A DNA stretch of 64,000 nucleotides from Gentiana macrophylla (GCA_026214975.1 JAOBSW010001004.1:59703-123702); one strand, 5' to 3'. Shown: positions 32,944 to 45,671, numbered from the stretch's first letter. Numbers and translations are program-made. Notes: generated by a model from the letters alone, not told the origin.

Positions 32944-35900
32944 TGATAGAAGAATTGGAAAATATATTTCATTGATTAAATGAGGTTCTGATGACAACAA
33001 TGATATATATATACACATATAGGGATAAATACAAAAAATACAAAGTATACATATAATCCTATAATACGCCTCTCAGCGGGACGAGGAGATGAAGGCCGAC
33101 TTGGACTTAAAGTGAGTAAGCGGAAGCCGAGAAGCGGCTTGGTAAGAGCATCGGCAAGTTGATCAGCACTAGACACATGTGACACACGAACTAGGCCACG
33201 CTAAAAATGATCACGGATGAAGTGGTAATCGATGGTGACGTGCTTCATATGGGAGTGAAAAGCATGATTAGCACATAATTGAGTAGCACCAACATTGTCA
33301 TAGAAAATAACCGGAGTAGTGTTAATGGAGAAACCAAGATCAGCAAGGAGATAAGTATGCCAAGCAATCTCAGCGGCAGTATCAGCAACAAAATGATATT
33401 TGGCTTTGGTAGAAGAACGGGCAACAAAACTCTGCTTCTTAGAACTCCAGGAAATAAGATTTTTGCCTAGAAAAACCAAAAAGGCTGAGGTCGACGAGTA
33501 ACCGGCATCTTGGTTCCCACCCCAATCAGCATCAGAAAAGGCATGAAGAGCAAGCGGGGATGCAGAGAATAATTGCAGACCTTCATGAAATGTACCAGCT
33601 AAGTAGCAAAGAATACGTTTAACAAGAGACCAGTGATAATCAGAAGGGGAGTGTATATACTGAGAAAGTTTGTTAACCGCATAAGCAATATTGGGCCGAG
33701 TAAATAAAAGATATTGTAAAGAACCCAGAACCAGACGATACTGAGTAACATCTGAATATGGGGGAGACGCCAAGTCACTTGATGTAAAAGCATCAGGAGG
33801 AAGCGTAGTGGATACGGGTTTGGAGTCTTGCATGTTGACCCAAGAGAGAAGCTCATGGATATATTTTGTTTGAGTGAGCATGAAACCATGAGCATTAGGG
33901 GTGACCTCAACACCCAAGAAGTACGATAAAGGCCCAAGACCCTTAATAGAAAACCGTTGACCAAGACAATCAACAACCTATTGCACTTGAGAAGGAGAGC
34001 TGCCAGTAATAATAATATCATCAATGTACACAAGAAAAATAGTAATGAAGACCAGAGTTCATGATACCAAGCCTGGGGTTCATGATACCAAGCCCGGTGT
34101 GTCTGCTTAAGGCCATAAATAGCTTTATGAAGCTTGCACTTAAGTGGGACGATCCATGTCCGCAAAGCCCGGAGGCTGGGTCAAATAAACATCCTCTAAG
34201 GGTGAACCCTGCAATAAGGCATTATTGACATCCAATTGACGTAGAGACCAACCCAAAGAAACCGCAATGCTGAGAACCAGATGAATAGTAGTAGGTTTCC
34301 CCACAGGGCTAAATGTCGCAAATATTCAATACCGGGCCGCTGGGTAAAACCTTTCGCCACTAATCGAGCTTTATAACGGTTTATAGAGCCGAATGTCTTT
34401 TAATTTGAAAGACCCACTTGCAACTAAGGCATTGAGATCAGACTCAGGGGGAACTAGTGACCAAGTGCCATTGCGCACAAGCACATCAAACTCCTCGGAC
34501 ATAGCAAGACACCAATGCGAACTTTGTAAGGCATGTTTAATAGTGAAGGGCTCAGTATTAGAATATTGAGAATCCAACTGGGCGGCAAGGTTAAGGATTT
34601 GACGAGGTTTAAAGATGTGGTTGTGAGACCGAGTAACCATGTGATGAGAGGGTGGTGGTGAGGAAGGGGACGAGGGGGGTGAGGCCTGAGGTGAGGAAGA
34701 GGTTGCAGATTTGGGAGAAGAAGTGAGTTCAGGGGAAGGCGGAGGAGAAGATGGAATCGGGGAGGGTGGAGGAAATTAAACGGATGGAGAAGGAGGGGAG
34801 GAAGATCTGAATAAAGAGCAGGAGAAAGTAAAGCGTCAAGAGAAGGGAGGTCAGGATCAGGAGGAGTGGTGGAAAAAGGAAACAGATCCTCAACAAAATG
34901 AACATCACGAGAGACATACATACGAGCAGCAGAGAGATCATAGCACATGTAAGCGCTTTGTGTGAGAGAATAACCAAGAAAAACACATGGTATATACGGA
35001 AGATGAGTCCAGCTTATGGTGGTTGTATGCCTTAACCCAGGGATAGCAAAGACAGCCAGACACGCGCAACTTAGCATAGTTGGGGGAGTAAAGAAGAGTT
35101 TTCATGAGGGGAGATCATGGCCAGGGTTTTGGTGTGAATTCTGTTAATTAAATAGACAACAGTGCTGAAAGCATAAGACCAGTAGGTGATGGGGCATGTA
35201 TGCATGGGTATGAAGAGTGAGGGTCGTTTCTACTATATGTAAATGACGACGCTGTTCAAAAATACCATTGTGTTGGGGGGTGTGAGGCGGGGAAGTGTGA
35301 TGGGCAATGCCATGCGAGGACAAAAAAGGACTAAAGCAATGTATTCAGTTCTATTATCTGAGTAAAGTTTTTTAATAGTGGCATCAAGAAGTTTTTCAAC
35401 ATAAGGCTTAAATTTAAGAAAAATAGCAGGCACATCTGATTTATGAACAAGAGGGTAAAGCCAAATAAAACGCGTAAAGTGATCAACAAAAATTACATAA
35501 TACTTATAACCATCAATAGAGTAATTGGGTGCAGTCCAAACATCCGAAAAAAAACTATATCTAAGGGGCGGGAAGAGTGCAAAGTAGATTCATTAAAAGG
35601 AAGCCTATGGATTTTCTTACTCAAACAAGCATCACAAGGAGAGGAAACAACACACGATAAGTCTAAATAATTCTTTTTAACTAAAAACTAAATAATCGGA
35701 AAAGCTGAGTGACCACAACGACGATGCCAAGTCCAGGTGGTCGTATTATTGGCAGAAAAAGCAGGAATGGACTAGAGGACCATGTGTAGACACCATCTTT
35801 AGCTTGGCCCTGGTGGAGGCATCGACCGGTCTTCAAATCCTTCAAAAAGAAATCAGATAAGAATTCAATGGAAACGGAGTTATCAGAACAAAATTTAGAA

Positions 35901-36614
35901 ACAGATAAAAGATTCTGGGATAGCTGGGGGACAACAAGACATTAGACAATTGAAAATAAGCGAGAGATGCTAAACCAATATGACTAATAGTAAGCAAACG
36001 ACCATCACCAATGATAATATTATCCAAACATGTATAAGGATCATGCAAGGACAAGAGGTTGAGATCATAAGTCATGTAAGAGGCCCCACTTTCGAGTAAC
36101 CAAGATGACGCAGCCTGAGCCGGATAAGCCTGAGGAGGTGGGGGAGGTCTCGGATTTGGGCTGGGGTTGGGGGACGAGGCAACTGTTGAAAGAACGGATA
36201 AGTAGGACACCTTTTAGCAGAATGGCCAAAGACACCACACAGTTGACATTTCCATTGGTATGGATGAGGAGCTCGGGCAGGGTTAGACTGTGGGTTATGG
36301 AAATGAGATGGAACCAGGGGCAGGGAGGGAGGCCGAAGGGTTGGGGAAGGGCGTGGAGAATATGAGGGTGCAGGTGGAGGATAGGGCTATAAAAGACGAG
36401 ATTGGGAAGGTGGCCTAGGTGATTATTGGGCTGCAAAGGCAGTGTATCCGGGAGGAGTAGCTGCCGCTTGGTACTGGAGAAGGCTAGCTTCATGATTTAA
36501 TAACTTTTCATGCAGTTCAGGAAGCGTAATTAGAGAGTCACGAGCCTGAATTGCTCGTGAATGTTCAGTATATTCAGGAAGCGTACCTTTTGATTTAGAT
36601 CTCCGATCATCCAA
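32944..36614 (-). mobile_element. Second Ty1/copia retrotransposon, decayed and 5'-truncated
   Basis: On the minus strand from 36614: the end of gag (LPEYTEHSRAIQARDSLITL, ELHEKLLNHEA), a CCHC-like remnant, protease (LLESGASYMTYD), integrase (KLYSDNRTEYIAL, VFLGYSLTQSAYMCYD), the MVTRSHNHIFKP linker, RT fragments (GLKQTHRAWY, QYLLFTRPNIAYAVNKLSQY) and RNase H (HAFSDADWGG, then ADALTKPLLGF). Every domain is in a different or interrupted frame. The 3' LTR is about 32944-33066 (ends in TTCTATCA on the minus strand). The gag start and 5' LTR are missing; the tandem repeat at 36720 lies there instead. Confidence 0.85.
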
Positions 36615-36719
36615 ATTCTTTCACTAAGATTCATATTTTTTTCTCTTTATTTTGATATCTCATTTGATACCCTTTCGACGTAGTTTTTGAAAACCAAAAA
36701 AATATTTGAATTAATCGCA

Positions 36720-37430
36720 ACGTTTACACTAACAGTAACAGTTGTAGTCTAAGGTTCAATAGCATCACGTTACATTAATTAATTGTAGTCTAATGTCAAA
36801 TGAACTTGAATAAGCATACCATATGCCTGTAGTCACACCCTTTACTATCAATACATAGTGATATTAACACCATACATTTGAAGTAACACATCGATCACAG
36901 TAACACCTTCAATCACACTAATAGTAAACAATATCAACTGTAACAACAACAGCACTAACAATAATAGTAACAGCTCTAACAATAACAGTAATAGCACCAA
37001 CAATAACAGTAACAGTTGTAGTCCAAGGTTCATTAGCATCACATCACATTAATTGATTGTAGTCCAATGTCAAATGACCTTGAATAAGCATACCATATGC
37101 CTGCAATCACACCTTTTACTGACAACACATTGTGATATTAACTCCATACATTTACAGTAACACCTCACAATCATAGTAATAGTAACAGTAATGATAATAG
37201 TAACAGTACAGTAACAGTTGTAGTCCAAGTTTCATTAGCATCAATCATATAATAATGATTCTTATGAGTTCTATAAAGATCAATAGTGTAAAAGTAACAC
37301 CTTATAGTAACAGTGACACCAAGCATTGACGATAACACGTTTATAGTGACATCAAGCATTGACAAAAACACCTTACAGTAACACCATCACAGTAGCAGTA
37401 ACAGTAATAGTAACACCAACATCAACCTTG
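36720..37430. repeat. Tandem repeat of about 280 bp with (AACAGT)n blocks
   Basis: AGTC(T/C)AAGGTTCA, AGCATCAC, CAATGTCAAATGA, GAATAAGCATACCATATGCC and GTGATATTAAC occur in order at about 36740-36890 and 37018-37167, with a third partial copy near 37220. Between them are AACAGTAAT/AACACC microsatellite-like stretches. Leucine-rich frames in it are artefacts. Confidence 0.8.
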
Positions 37431-37502
37431 TTTATTATCAAATAAAAGCTAAAAAAATCATAAAAGCAGCCATAAATCATTCGATAATAGACTGAATAAC
37501 AC

Positions 37503-39177
37503 TGATGGCCAAAATAGTAACGACCAACCTTAACAGGCAGAGTACCGGGTCGGAAGCACTATAGTGGTGAGCAAGGTCGTATCCCACGAGGAATCAATCG
37601 AATACCAAAGTCGTCTTCGTGCTTAGTTTAGGTCAATCAAAGTTTGTTCACGGTAATTATACTACAACGCTGTTTAAACCACAGATAAAGAGAGAGAGAG
37701 AGAGACATAGTCAAACCACGATCCAATTGAATACTCTCGCCCCTCTAATCGTTTATTTGGGAATGGAAACTACCAACCAACCATCCTAATGCTTATTTCG
37801 ACTCGTTCATGGGTGCAAACTCCTAAGATAGTACTAGACGCCATGCAACAACCTAGCACCCTTTGCCCGGTTCAACAGTCCGCCTTTAAGAAATTAACTG
37901 ACCGGAACAAGATAAACGCTCTAGAGCCACTCGATTTACACCGACAAACCTCGTTACCCAATCGATCTAAACAACTCAGTCAATTGTAAATAACGGTCTT
38001 AAAACCCCTTTTCCCACACCCCTTCGCAACATACATTTATAAAAGTGGTGTGTGAGTTCATGAACTAGGTGTACAAGCTAATTCAAGCATTAAGAACAAG
38101 TTTTAAGACATGAATTAAATCGATATAACAACAATTAAACACTACTCATTCCCAATTTCATCAATTAGAGGGTGGTTTCTTCAATCTTCACATGATTTAG
38201 CTATGGAATGTTTAGCAACTCATAATAAAACATGAAATAACAATCAAAGAGAAGATTAAAGCCATAAAAGAGAAAGAGGAATGCAATTAATTACCAAAAA
38301 ACGCAGGAAATTAAAGTTGAATCAATCTTCATCCAAACCCATTGTCACTTGGGGAAGAAGACTTCAAAAACACCAACAAGGAGGAGAGAATCTATGCTAA
38401 ATTGTGTTTAATCTAAGGGAAAGAGTGAAAGAAGAGCTAATCTAAGGGAGAAAATGGAAGAAAATCGACCTAAGGGTGTCCTAATTAAGTCTCAGGTATG
38501 AGTTCATATGAAATGGAAATTTGAAAAATCTATTTAAAAGGCCCAAAATGTGCAGATAAAGCGTTTTGGCGTGCCCCAAAGTCTCGGCGCGCGCCAAAGC
38601 TGTTCTGTGATTCTGGGAGCTCTCTGTTCCAACTTGGCGCGCCCCAAAGTCTTCGGCGCGCGCCAAAATTCCTGGGCAGATACACCTTCAGTAATCTGGA
38701 AATATCTTTGCGCGTAGAGCTCCGATTTGAATGATTCAAAATGCGTTGGAAAGATCATTCAATTATCTACAACTTTTATGAAGACCACAAGTCCAGAAAA
38801 TGTATGTATCTGGGAGAAAAATGCAGATAAAGTGAGCAGATGGTGAAAGCACCAACCACCTTTGATCCGTTCCATCCCCGGGCTTCGGTTATGCTATTCT
38901 AAGTCTCATGCCTCATCTTTTGGGCTCACGAGTCACCTATTTCCTGCATTTCCATATCACAATATACCAAGAATAATCCCGCAAGATAAATAGGGCTCGA
39001 AAAGGGCCAAAACACCGTAAAATGATAAAGTTTTCCATCAATTTGATGGATTGCCTCAAAGTGAGTGTGCAATGTATTTTGCCCTATAAATGGTCTAATA
39101 CTACCCAATACAAGCCAAAAGTATCATAAATGGGGGTTAAAACATGCACCGGAGCATAGTAAAGTTGACTCTCATCA
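37503..39177 (-). repeat. 3' LTR of the LARD element
   Basis: 1675 bp. Holds (GA)n at about 37689-37704, a TATA-like stretch at 38529-38539 (TTTAAATAG in minus sense), and four GGCGCGC-type motifs at 38565-38672 just upstream of it in minus sense. Confidence 0.88.
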
Positions 39178-39868
39178 AACACCCCCCACTTAGCGTTTGC
39201 TCGCCCTCGAGCAAAATGAGCGTTTTAAAAGAAACCAAAGAGTCAACGTTACACGCGTAGGTCAAGCCAATCACATATCAAAGATAACCGACAAATAAAT
39301 GAGTAAATGCATGCAACTTAACTATACCTTACCAAGCAAATGGGATGTGTGTGTGTGTGAATAGCTTCTCCTACATTTACCACGGTTTACCGGTTTGGAT
39401 TATGGACGCTTGGTGATTACGACTACACCATAGGCTCATACCTCATAAGCATCTCCACTAATCAGGGCCAACCGAGGCTAAGCAAGGTCGAGTAGCACTT
39501 GCAATGTTGTACGTTAGGCTAGGGACAGGGCTAACCGAAGGGAATTTCTGGGGAATAAACATCAAAGAGATAAACACGAGCAAGCTTAATCTCGGGGTGT
39601 AGCAATACAAAACGTAGCTAGCTCTACCCTTCTCTAGCTCAAAATGAAACTAGAAACATGATCCAAGAAATAAAATGCCATATCGCACTATATCTCGAGT
39701 GTAACGTGGCAAAAAACATACAAGAATCATGTTTCTTCACTAAAAACTCATCCCAAACACCAACATCATATACAAATCAATACAAGAGTCCCATATTTTT
39801 GGCTTTCTTTGAATCAACCTTTTATTTTCCTTTCATGACTTTTATTCTTCTTATTTTTTTCTTTTTTT

Positions 39869-39910
<42 letters not shown>

Positions 39911-41345
39911 ATTTTGAACTTGAATTTTATTAGGTTTGAGTCAAAGGCCATCACATACACATAAAATGAATCGAGCTCCTACCCTCCAATATCATGAAAT
40001 AGCTTCGTAAAAACACCAGCTCCTCTCAACATACACACCACTCGACCACCCCACACTTGCCTAAGCCAGTGTGATCTAGAAGAAAAGATTAAGCTCAACT
40101 CGTAGGGTGTTCAAGGGAATGTAGACCACAAATAAAGCTTAAGGGTCGGGTAATTATGGGCTAAATACGAGCGGTTAAATGTCGGATGGGGGTCTAACCA
40201 TCCTACCAAGGCTTAGAGGGGTTACTGTGGAATATGTCACGGGATGGCTATTTGGCTCTGGTCGGGTCAAAGAAACACCATAACTGTCATCCCAAACTCT
40301 ACCATGGTCGGCCCTTCTATTTCGTCTTGAAGTTAATAATATGAGTTCTGGGTAGCCGAATTTTGCCCAAGTCTACCATAATCGGCAACTAGTTACCATG
40401 GTTCATGAAATCGAAGTTGTACGTGCGTGAAAATCCCATTTCCAAGATAAGGTAGTAAGCCAAGTAGCATGCATTCAAACATTCACTAAACCGTTTACCC
40501 TATCAACGTGAAGACTCAACACACGAATGTAGCATCAATACCATGGAAAATTTTAAAAAGTGCTCAAATTTTTGCTAAAGACGTGACCAAACACTAAGCA
40601 TACAACACAATGGCCAGAAAAACAATGAAGTACATATCAAAGCTAAGCCTACTACCCCCCACTTTAAATGCAACGCTGTCCTCAGTGTGTGAATGATAAA
40701 GGAGAAAGAAGGATTAGCTTAACCCGGGAGAAAAGCACGAAAGAATGCATGTGACATAGCCACGAAAGTTCCACTCGAATACCTGAAGCCATGAGACAAA
40801 AACACCAAGAGAACGCATGCACGGGGAACAACCACCGTGCCAAAAGCAAGCAATAAATATCGAGATATAATAAAAGAGCGCAAAGTCACATACACGATCA
40901 TATGAAACCTAAAAGGGGAACCGACTCGGCGCGCATGCGATGCAAAAACAATCAAACAAGTAAAACAACATCCATGCAAAAAGACACGAGCCAACAACGG
41001 ATCGAAGAAGAACCACTCAAAAACGGTACCCATACCCCCAAAGTATCACCCTAGACCACTCCTAGCACCAAAAACTAAAGCAAAAAAAGGAGAAATGGTG
41101 GGTTGCCTCCCCCGAGCGCCTTTGTTTTACGTCATTGGCTTGACTTATTAAGAAACTAAAGAAAAAGCAACAAAGCACGAGTGGAATGAACGAAAAAAAG
41201 TGCACATCTTTTGCTCAATAGCATCAAGAACATGGCAATTAAAAAAACACTTTCATCCACTTTTATTTTTTAACAAAAATAAAAACATCTATCTAACACA
41301 TTCTAAGTTTAAAGTCCTTAGTTCGACTCTTTACCCCCAACAATG
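39178..41345. other. Non-coding interior of the LARD element
   Basis: About 2.2 kb without a supportable gene. Contains GCTCGCCCTCGAGCAAAATGAGC next to the LTR (also seen in the 60646 region), a 40-base T-run (39866-39909) and the GGTTGCCTCCC motif. Confidence 0.6.
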
Positions 41346-42245
41346 CTAAGGATAATTATACCAAAGGAGAGAAAACCGTTGCGTCTCCGTACACAAATCA
41401 AAAGAATTGAGCACACCCTTAAAATGGGGCAAGACAAACAAGGGGCTCAATCCCCACCACCAAGATTGGTTCAAGAAATTCATCGTGTAACACAATGAAT
41501 TCAATTTCCCCGAATGAGAGCATATGCCAAGTAACAAAGATTCAAACACCAAACAATAAAATTTTGGCTCAACCACAACGTCAACATATTCAATGTGATC
41601 CACCACCACAATTTTTTCAATAAGGTTCAAAGGATAAGGAATAAATGATTCACTCGTAGCATGTTTCATACATTCTTCATAACACTCATTATTGGTGATT
41701 ACCTCAAGAGTCGACGGTGGAGCAAATGAAATTTCATCATTTTTAACACTCATCTCAACCTTCCTCTTCTCAATCAATTGCTCTACCCGGTTTTCCAAGT
41801 TCTTAATTGACGATTGAAGAGTAGTAGCATTCATTTTAATATCCATCAACTCCCGACCTTGCTCGTGCAAAATCCGGCCTTGCTCTTCTATCTCACGGCC
41901 TTGCTCTTTTAACACATGGCCTTGCTCTTGCAAAGTCTCATTGATTTGATCTAAGAGGATGTCAGTTGAGCTCTTTTGCGGTGGAGAAGCTATTTGTGGA
42001 GGTTGAGCATATTGCAAATACGCATTGGGGTGTTGAAACTGAGAACTTGAAGGACTCTCCCACTCATTGTTGTATGGTGATGTGTATGGGTTGAGTTGAT
42101 AATACGGTTGGAATCCAAAACCCATACCCAAAATTAAAGCCTCCAAATGAGTAGGGAGGAGAGCCCTCATGGCCATACGGATCCATACACTGCAATTCAA
42201 GGGAACAACAAGAACACAATCACGGTATCCAGTCACCACCACCAC
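41346..42245 (-). CDS. Gag-like ORF of the LARD element
   Basis: The open frame spans 299 codons; the natural start may be the MGFGFQPYY methionine about 40 codons in. It has a Y/Q/P-rich N-terminal part, then a coiled-coil-like stretch with five LxEQGRE-type repeats (residues about 105-135), then NLENRVEQLIEKRKVEM, as in the C-terminal half of Athila-type gag. An acidic segment rich in V/I follows. No CCHC, protease or polymerase follows, as usual for LARD elements mobilised in trans. Function in particle assembly is inferred from position and family resemblance only. Confidence 0.5.
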   Translation of the reverse strand: MVVVTGYRDCVLVVPLNCSVWIRMAMRALLPTHLEALILGMGFGFQPYYQLNPYTSPYNNEWESPSSSQFQHPNAYLQYAQPPQIASPPQKSSTDILLDQINETLQEQGHVLKEQGREIEEQGRILHEQGRELMDIKMNATTLQSSIKNLENRVEQLIEKRKVEMSVKNDEISFAPPSTLEVITNNECYEECMKHATSESFIPYPLNLIEKIVVVDHIEYVDVVVEPKFYCLVFESLLLGICSHSGKLNSLCYTMNFLNQSWWWGLSPLFVLPHFKGVLNSFDLCTETQRFSLLWYNYP

Positions 42246-42288
42246 CGTAGTAGATGGTGTGACACTTCAACAGAAATCCAACATCAAG

Positions 42289-42319
<31 letters not shown>

Positions 42320-42391
42320 CAACCTAAGCCTAAGTCTTCAAACGACTTATGAGATATCGATTTGATTCCCCGGCAACGGCGCCAGAAAACT

Positions 42392-42571
42392 TGATGACCA
42401 AAATAGTAACGACCAACCTTAACCGGTAGAGTAACGGGTCGGAAGTACTATAGTGGAGAACAAGGTCGTATCCCTCGAGGAATAAATCGAGTACCAAAGT
42501 CGTTTCTCAACTTAGTTTAGGTCAATCAAAGTTTGTTCACGGTAATTATACTACAAACGCTGCTTTTGTTT

Positions 42572-42626
<55 letters not shown>

Positions 42627-44086
42627 GCCAAACCAAGATCCAATTGAATACTTTCGCCCCTCTAATCGATTATTTGGGAATGGAAACTACCAACCAACCA
42701 TCCTAATGCTTATATCGACTCGTTCATGGGTGCAAACTCCTAAGATAGTACTAGACGCCATGCAACAACCTAGCACCCTTTGCCCGGTTCAACAGTCCGC
42801 CTTTAAGGATTTAATTGACCGGAACAAGATAAACGCTCTAGAGCCGCTCGATTTACACCGACAAACCTCGTTACCCAATCGATCTAAACAACTCTGTCAA
42901 TTGTAAATAACGGTCTTAAAACCCCTTTTCCCACACCCCTTCGCAACATACATTTATAAAAGTGGTGTGTGAGTTCATGAACTAGGTGTACAAGCTAATT
43001 CAAGCATTAAGAACAAGTTTTAAGACATGATTAAATCGATATAACAACAATTAAACACTACCCATTCCCAATTTCATCAATTAGAGGGTGGTTTCTTCAA
43101 TCTTCACATGATTTAGCTATGGAATGTTTAGCTACTCATAGTAAAACATAAATAACAATCAAAGAGAAGATTAAAGCCATAAAAGAGAAAGAGGAATGCA
43201 ATTAATTACCAAAAAACGCAGGAAATTAAAGTTGAATCAATCTTCATCCAAACCCATTGTCACTTGGGGAAGAAGACTTCAAAAACACCAACAAGGAGGA
43301 GAGAATCTATGCTAAATTGTGTTTAATCTAAGGGAAAGAGTGAAAGAAGAGCTAATCTAAGGGAGAAAAGGAAGAAAATCGACTAAGGGTGTCTAATTAA
43401 GTCAGGTATGAGTTCATATGAAATGGGGGCGAAAAATCTATTTAAAAGGCCCAAAACGTGCGAGATAAAGCGTTTTGGCATGGCCCAAAGTCTTTGGCGT
43501 GGCGCCAAAAGCTGATCGTGATTCTCGGGAGCTCTGTTCCAACTTGGCGCGCCCAAAGTCTTCGGCGCGCGCCAAAATTCTGGGCGAGATACACCTTCAT
43601 TAATCTGGAAATACTTTGCGCACAGAGCTCCGATTTGAATGATTCAAAATGCGTTGGAAATCTCATTCAATTATCTACAACTTTCATGAAGACCACAAGT
43701 CCAGAAAATGCATGTGTATGGGAGAAAAGTGCAGATAAAGTGAGCAGATGGTGAAAGCACCAACCACCTTTGATCCGTTCCATCCCCGGGCTTCGGTTAT
43801 GCTATTCTAAGTCTCATGCCTCATCTTTTGGGCTCACGAGTCACCTATTTCCTGCATTTCCATAGCACAATATACCAAGCATAATCCCGCAAGATAAATA
43901 GGGGCTCGAAAAGGGCCAAAACACCGTAAAATGATAAGGTTTTCCATCAATTTGATGGATTGCCTCAAAGTGAGTGTGCAATGTATTTTGCCCTATAAAT
44001 GGTCTAAAACTACCCAATACAAGCCAAAAGTATCATAAATGGGGGTTAAAACATGCACCGGAGCATAGTAAAGTTGACTCTCATCA
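42392..44086 (-). repeat. 5' LTR of the LARD element
   Basis: 1695 bp. Matches the left LTR throughout; differs mainly by a longer (GA)n (about 42573-42621) and scattered single-base changes. Its outer end runs directly into the EF-Tu gene fragment. Confidence 0.88.
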
Positions 44087-44089
44087 ACC

Positions 44090-44256
44090 ACCACCACCAA
44101 TAGTTTTTCCTTCTCTTATAGCAAACCTCATTCCCTGTTCACAAGCATAGGTATGATGTGTTCAACCACAAGCTTCACGCGGTCACTAGGCATTACCATC
44201 TTTGATTTCTCATCTTTATCATTCTTCATCTCCGTAACCTTCCCAGTAACGTCTGT
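44090..44256 (-). pseudogene. tufA-like: Fragment of an organellar elongation factor Tu gene
   Basis: On the minus strand the frame reads VTGKVTEMKNDKDEKSKMVM then PSDRVKLVVEHIIPM, and after a frameshift GMRFAIREGKT. This matches the C-terminal barrel of bacterial-type EF-Tu (VTGxVxxMNDKDEESKMVMPGDRVKMVVELIxPV, GMRFAIREGGKTVG), the plastid or mitochondrial form. Only about 55 codons remain; a one-base shift splits it, and it ends at the LTR of the neighbouring element. It cannot encode a working factor. Confidence 0.85.
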
Positions 44257-44348
44257 AGACCATGTACTAAAAATAAAAATTTTCAAAATATTTGCATCAC
44301 ACTAGTCATGTTGCTCCCAAATAACAAAAAACACTAGTCGAAATAATA

Positions 44349-44595
44349 TCAAACTATGCACTGCTGCGAACTATGGCCAAGAACAAACAAAACCGAAAAC
44401 ATAGTCTCTTGAGCAAACCAATATAAAGGCCAGTCAACCCAATTGTTCAAATAAACACCTGTAGCAGCCAATCTAAAAACCACCACAACATCTTTCACCA
44501 CATAGCTCATTGACCTCCAAGGATTCTTAATCCAACAATGCCCTGGAATAGCTTCCTTAATATGAGACAACTTGAATGGTGCTGCTGCACCTGGT
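44349..44595 (-). pseudogene. FAD3/7/8-like: Fragment of an omega-3 fatty acid desaturase gene
   Basis: The minus-strand frame reads PFKLSHIKEAIPGHCWIKNP, then WRSMSYVVKDVVVVFRLAA, YLNNWVDWPLYWFAQETMF and FVLGH. This matches the N-terminal part of FAD3/FAD7/FAD8, which convert 18:2 to 18:3 in ER or plastid membranes. Right after FVLGH the sequence diverges: the first histidine box HDCGH is replaced by SSQQC and a stop follows. Only about 75 codons are present. It lies 95 bp from the EF-Tu fragment, same strand. Confidence 0.88.
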
Positions 44596-44599
44596 CAAT

Positions 44600-44911
44600 T
44601 CATCAACCCAACTAATAGACATGGCTTAAACATAGTAAAATATAGATCGTTTATCAAACGAACAAGCTCAAACTCATTTGTGTACTAAACAAACTCAGAC
44701 TTAAAATCCAAATAGAAGCCAACGATACATAAAAGCAAGTAGTAACATCACAAGACGATTTTGCAGATTGGACACTTATAGTCACAGTTAAGTACTAAAA
44801 CAAGACATTTATGGAATGTTTGTTTTGTGGGCAACATCCAAAAAAACGTTATGGCAATCAAGAAATGCTCGCATTATTTTGTCCAAAAGTATTTCATTAT
44901 CACTTCCCGTG
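44600..44911. other. Intergenic DNA before the direct repeat
   Basis: About 310 bp with no supportable gene; a 62-codon frame from 44811 (MECLFCGQHPKKRYG start) runs into the direct repeat and is unassigned. Confidence 0.35.
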
Positions 44912-44913
44912 TT

Positions 44914-45671
44914 GCGCTAATTGTTTTTTGGAGCGTGTTGGATTTGGTTTTTGGCAGTTCTTGGCTTGTTTTGGATTTTTGATGGATCTCTTGGCTTAGT
45001 ATTATTGTTTCATGCTCGGCTTTGCTTCGTGTTCGGGTTTATGCTCCACCTCCATTACCAAAGCTAAGTGTCTTGACTTTCAATTTATTTTTCTTTCACA
45101 TTCAGGACAATGTGTGTTCTTAAGTGAGGGGTAGGGTACACTTGCTTGGGTAAAGTAGTTATAATATTATCACTTGATTTTTGTGAATTCCGGTGCATGC
45201 ATTATGTTGAAAGTGGAACCTCGACACCTTTTACTCCCGAGTTAGTACAAACAAAATTAAAGATCGATTGTATCATGTGTTTTCATTTGTTAAGTAGCAC
45301 TTTATTAAGCGTTTTTCATGTCATGAAATCGATTATGAACAAAATTGAAGCACGTATGACTTTGACTGCGGTTGTTTCATGATTAGATGAAGGATTATAC
45401 GAGTTTAGTGTCAACATACGTGTCGATCTTTGACTCATTTTATTCACTTATTACTCGGTGAAAGGAAACGCATGGTTTGGCGTTGGTTAAAGGAAAAAAA
45501 TAATAAGGATTCACAGCAAAAAAGAAAAAAGAAAAAAAGAAAAAAAGAAAAAAAAAAAGGTTGTTTGACATTTCGATGTGAGGGCTTGCTAGGCACCCAC
45601 CATTGCATGATCCTCACGTCATCAGTTGCGAATCAACTTTATGACATTTTCTATATCAATTTACCCCCGAA
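44914..45671 (+). repeat. Direct repeat copy 1 (gypsy-like 3' fragment)
   Basis: About 758 bp that recur at 57841-58606 in the same orientation with a few small indels. Holds CATTCAGGACAATGTGTGTTCTTAAGTGAGGGG, like the segment before the polypurine tract in Athila/Tat elements, and a run of AAAAAGAAAA at 45519-45559. It starts TTGCGCTAATT and meets the inverted repeat at AATTAGCGCAA, the same 11-mer reversed. Confidence 0.9.

Larger units (their letters stand above)
37503..44086 (-). mobile_element. Non-autonomous gypsy (Athila/Tat-type) LARD element, 6.6 kb
   Basis: LTRs at 37503-39177 and 42392-44086 are close copies, both starting TGATG(G/A)CCAAAATAG and ending CTCTCATCA on the plus strand. 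The primer-binding site at 42366-42384 reads TGGCGCCGTTGCCGGGGA on the minus strand, the tRNA-Asp-type site used by Athila/Tat elements. A polypurine tract (AAGTGGGGGGTGT) lies inside the left LTR. The 3.2-kb interior has only a gag-like ORF and no RT or integrase. GGTTGCCTCCCCCGAGCGCC at about 41101 is shared with the Athila element at 62308. No 5-bp target duplication was seen, so the flanks may be rearranged. Confidence 0.85.

Noticed and set aside
34454..35077. 207-codon Leu/Pro/Ser-rich frame as a separate gene
   Set aside because: Its first part is the copia integrase end (VFLGYSLTQSAYMCYD); the rest is a frameshifted copia linker.
36848..37371. Leucine-rich minus-strand frames
   Set aside because: Translations of AACAGT-type tandem repeats.
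41346..42245. Treating the 299-codon frame as a host gene
   Set aside because: It lies between LTRs, after a tRNA-Asp primer site, and resembles gypsy gag.
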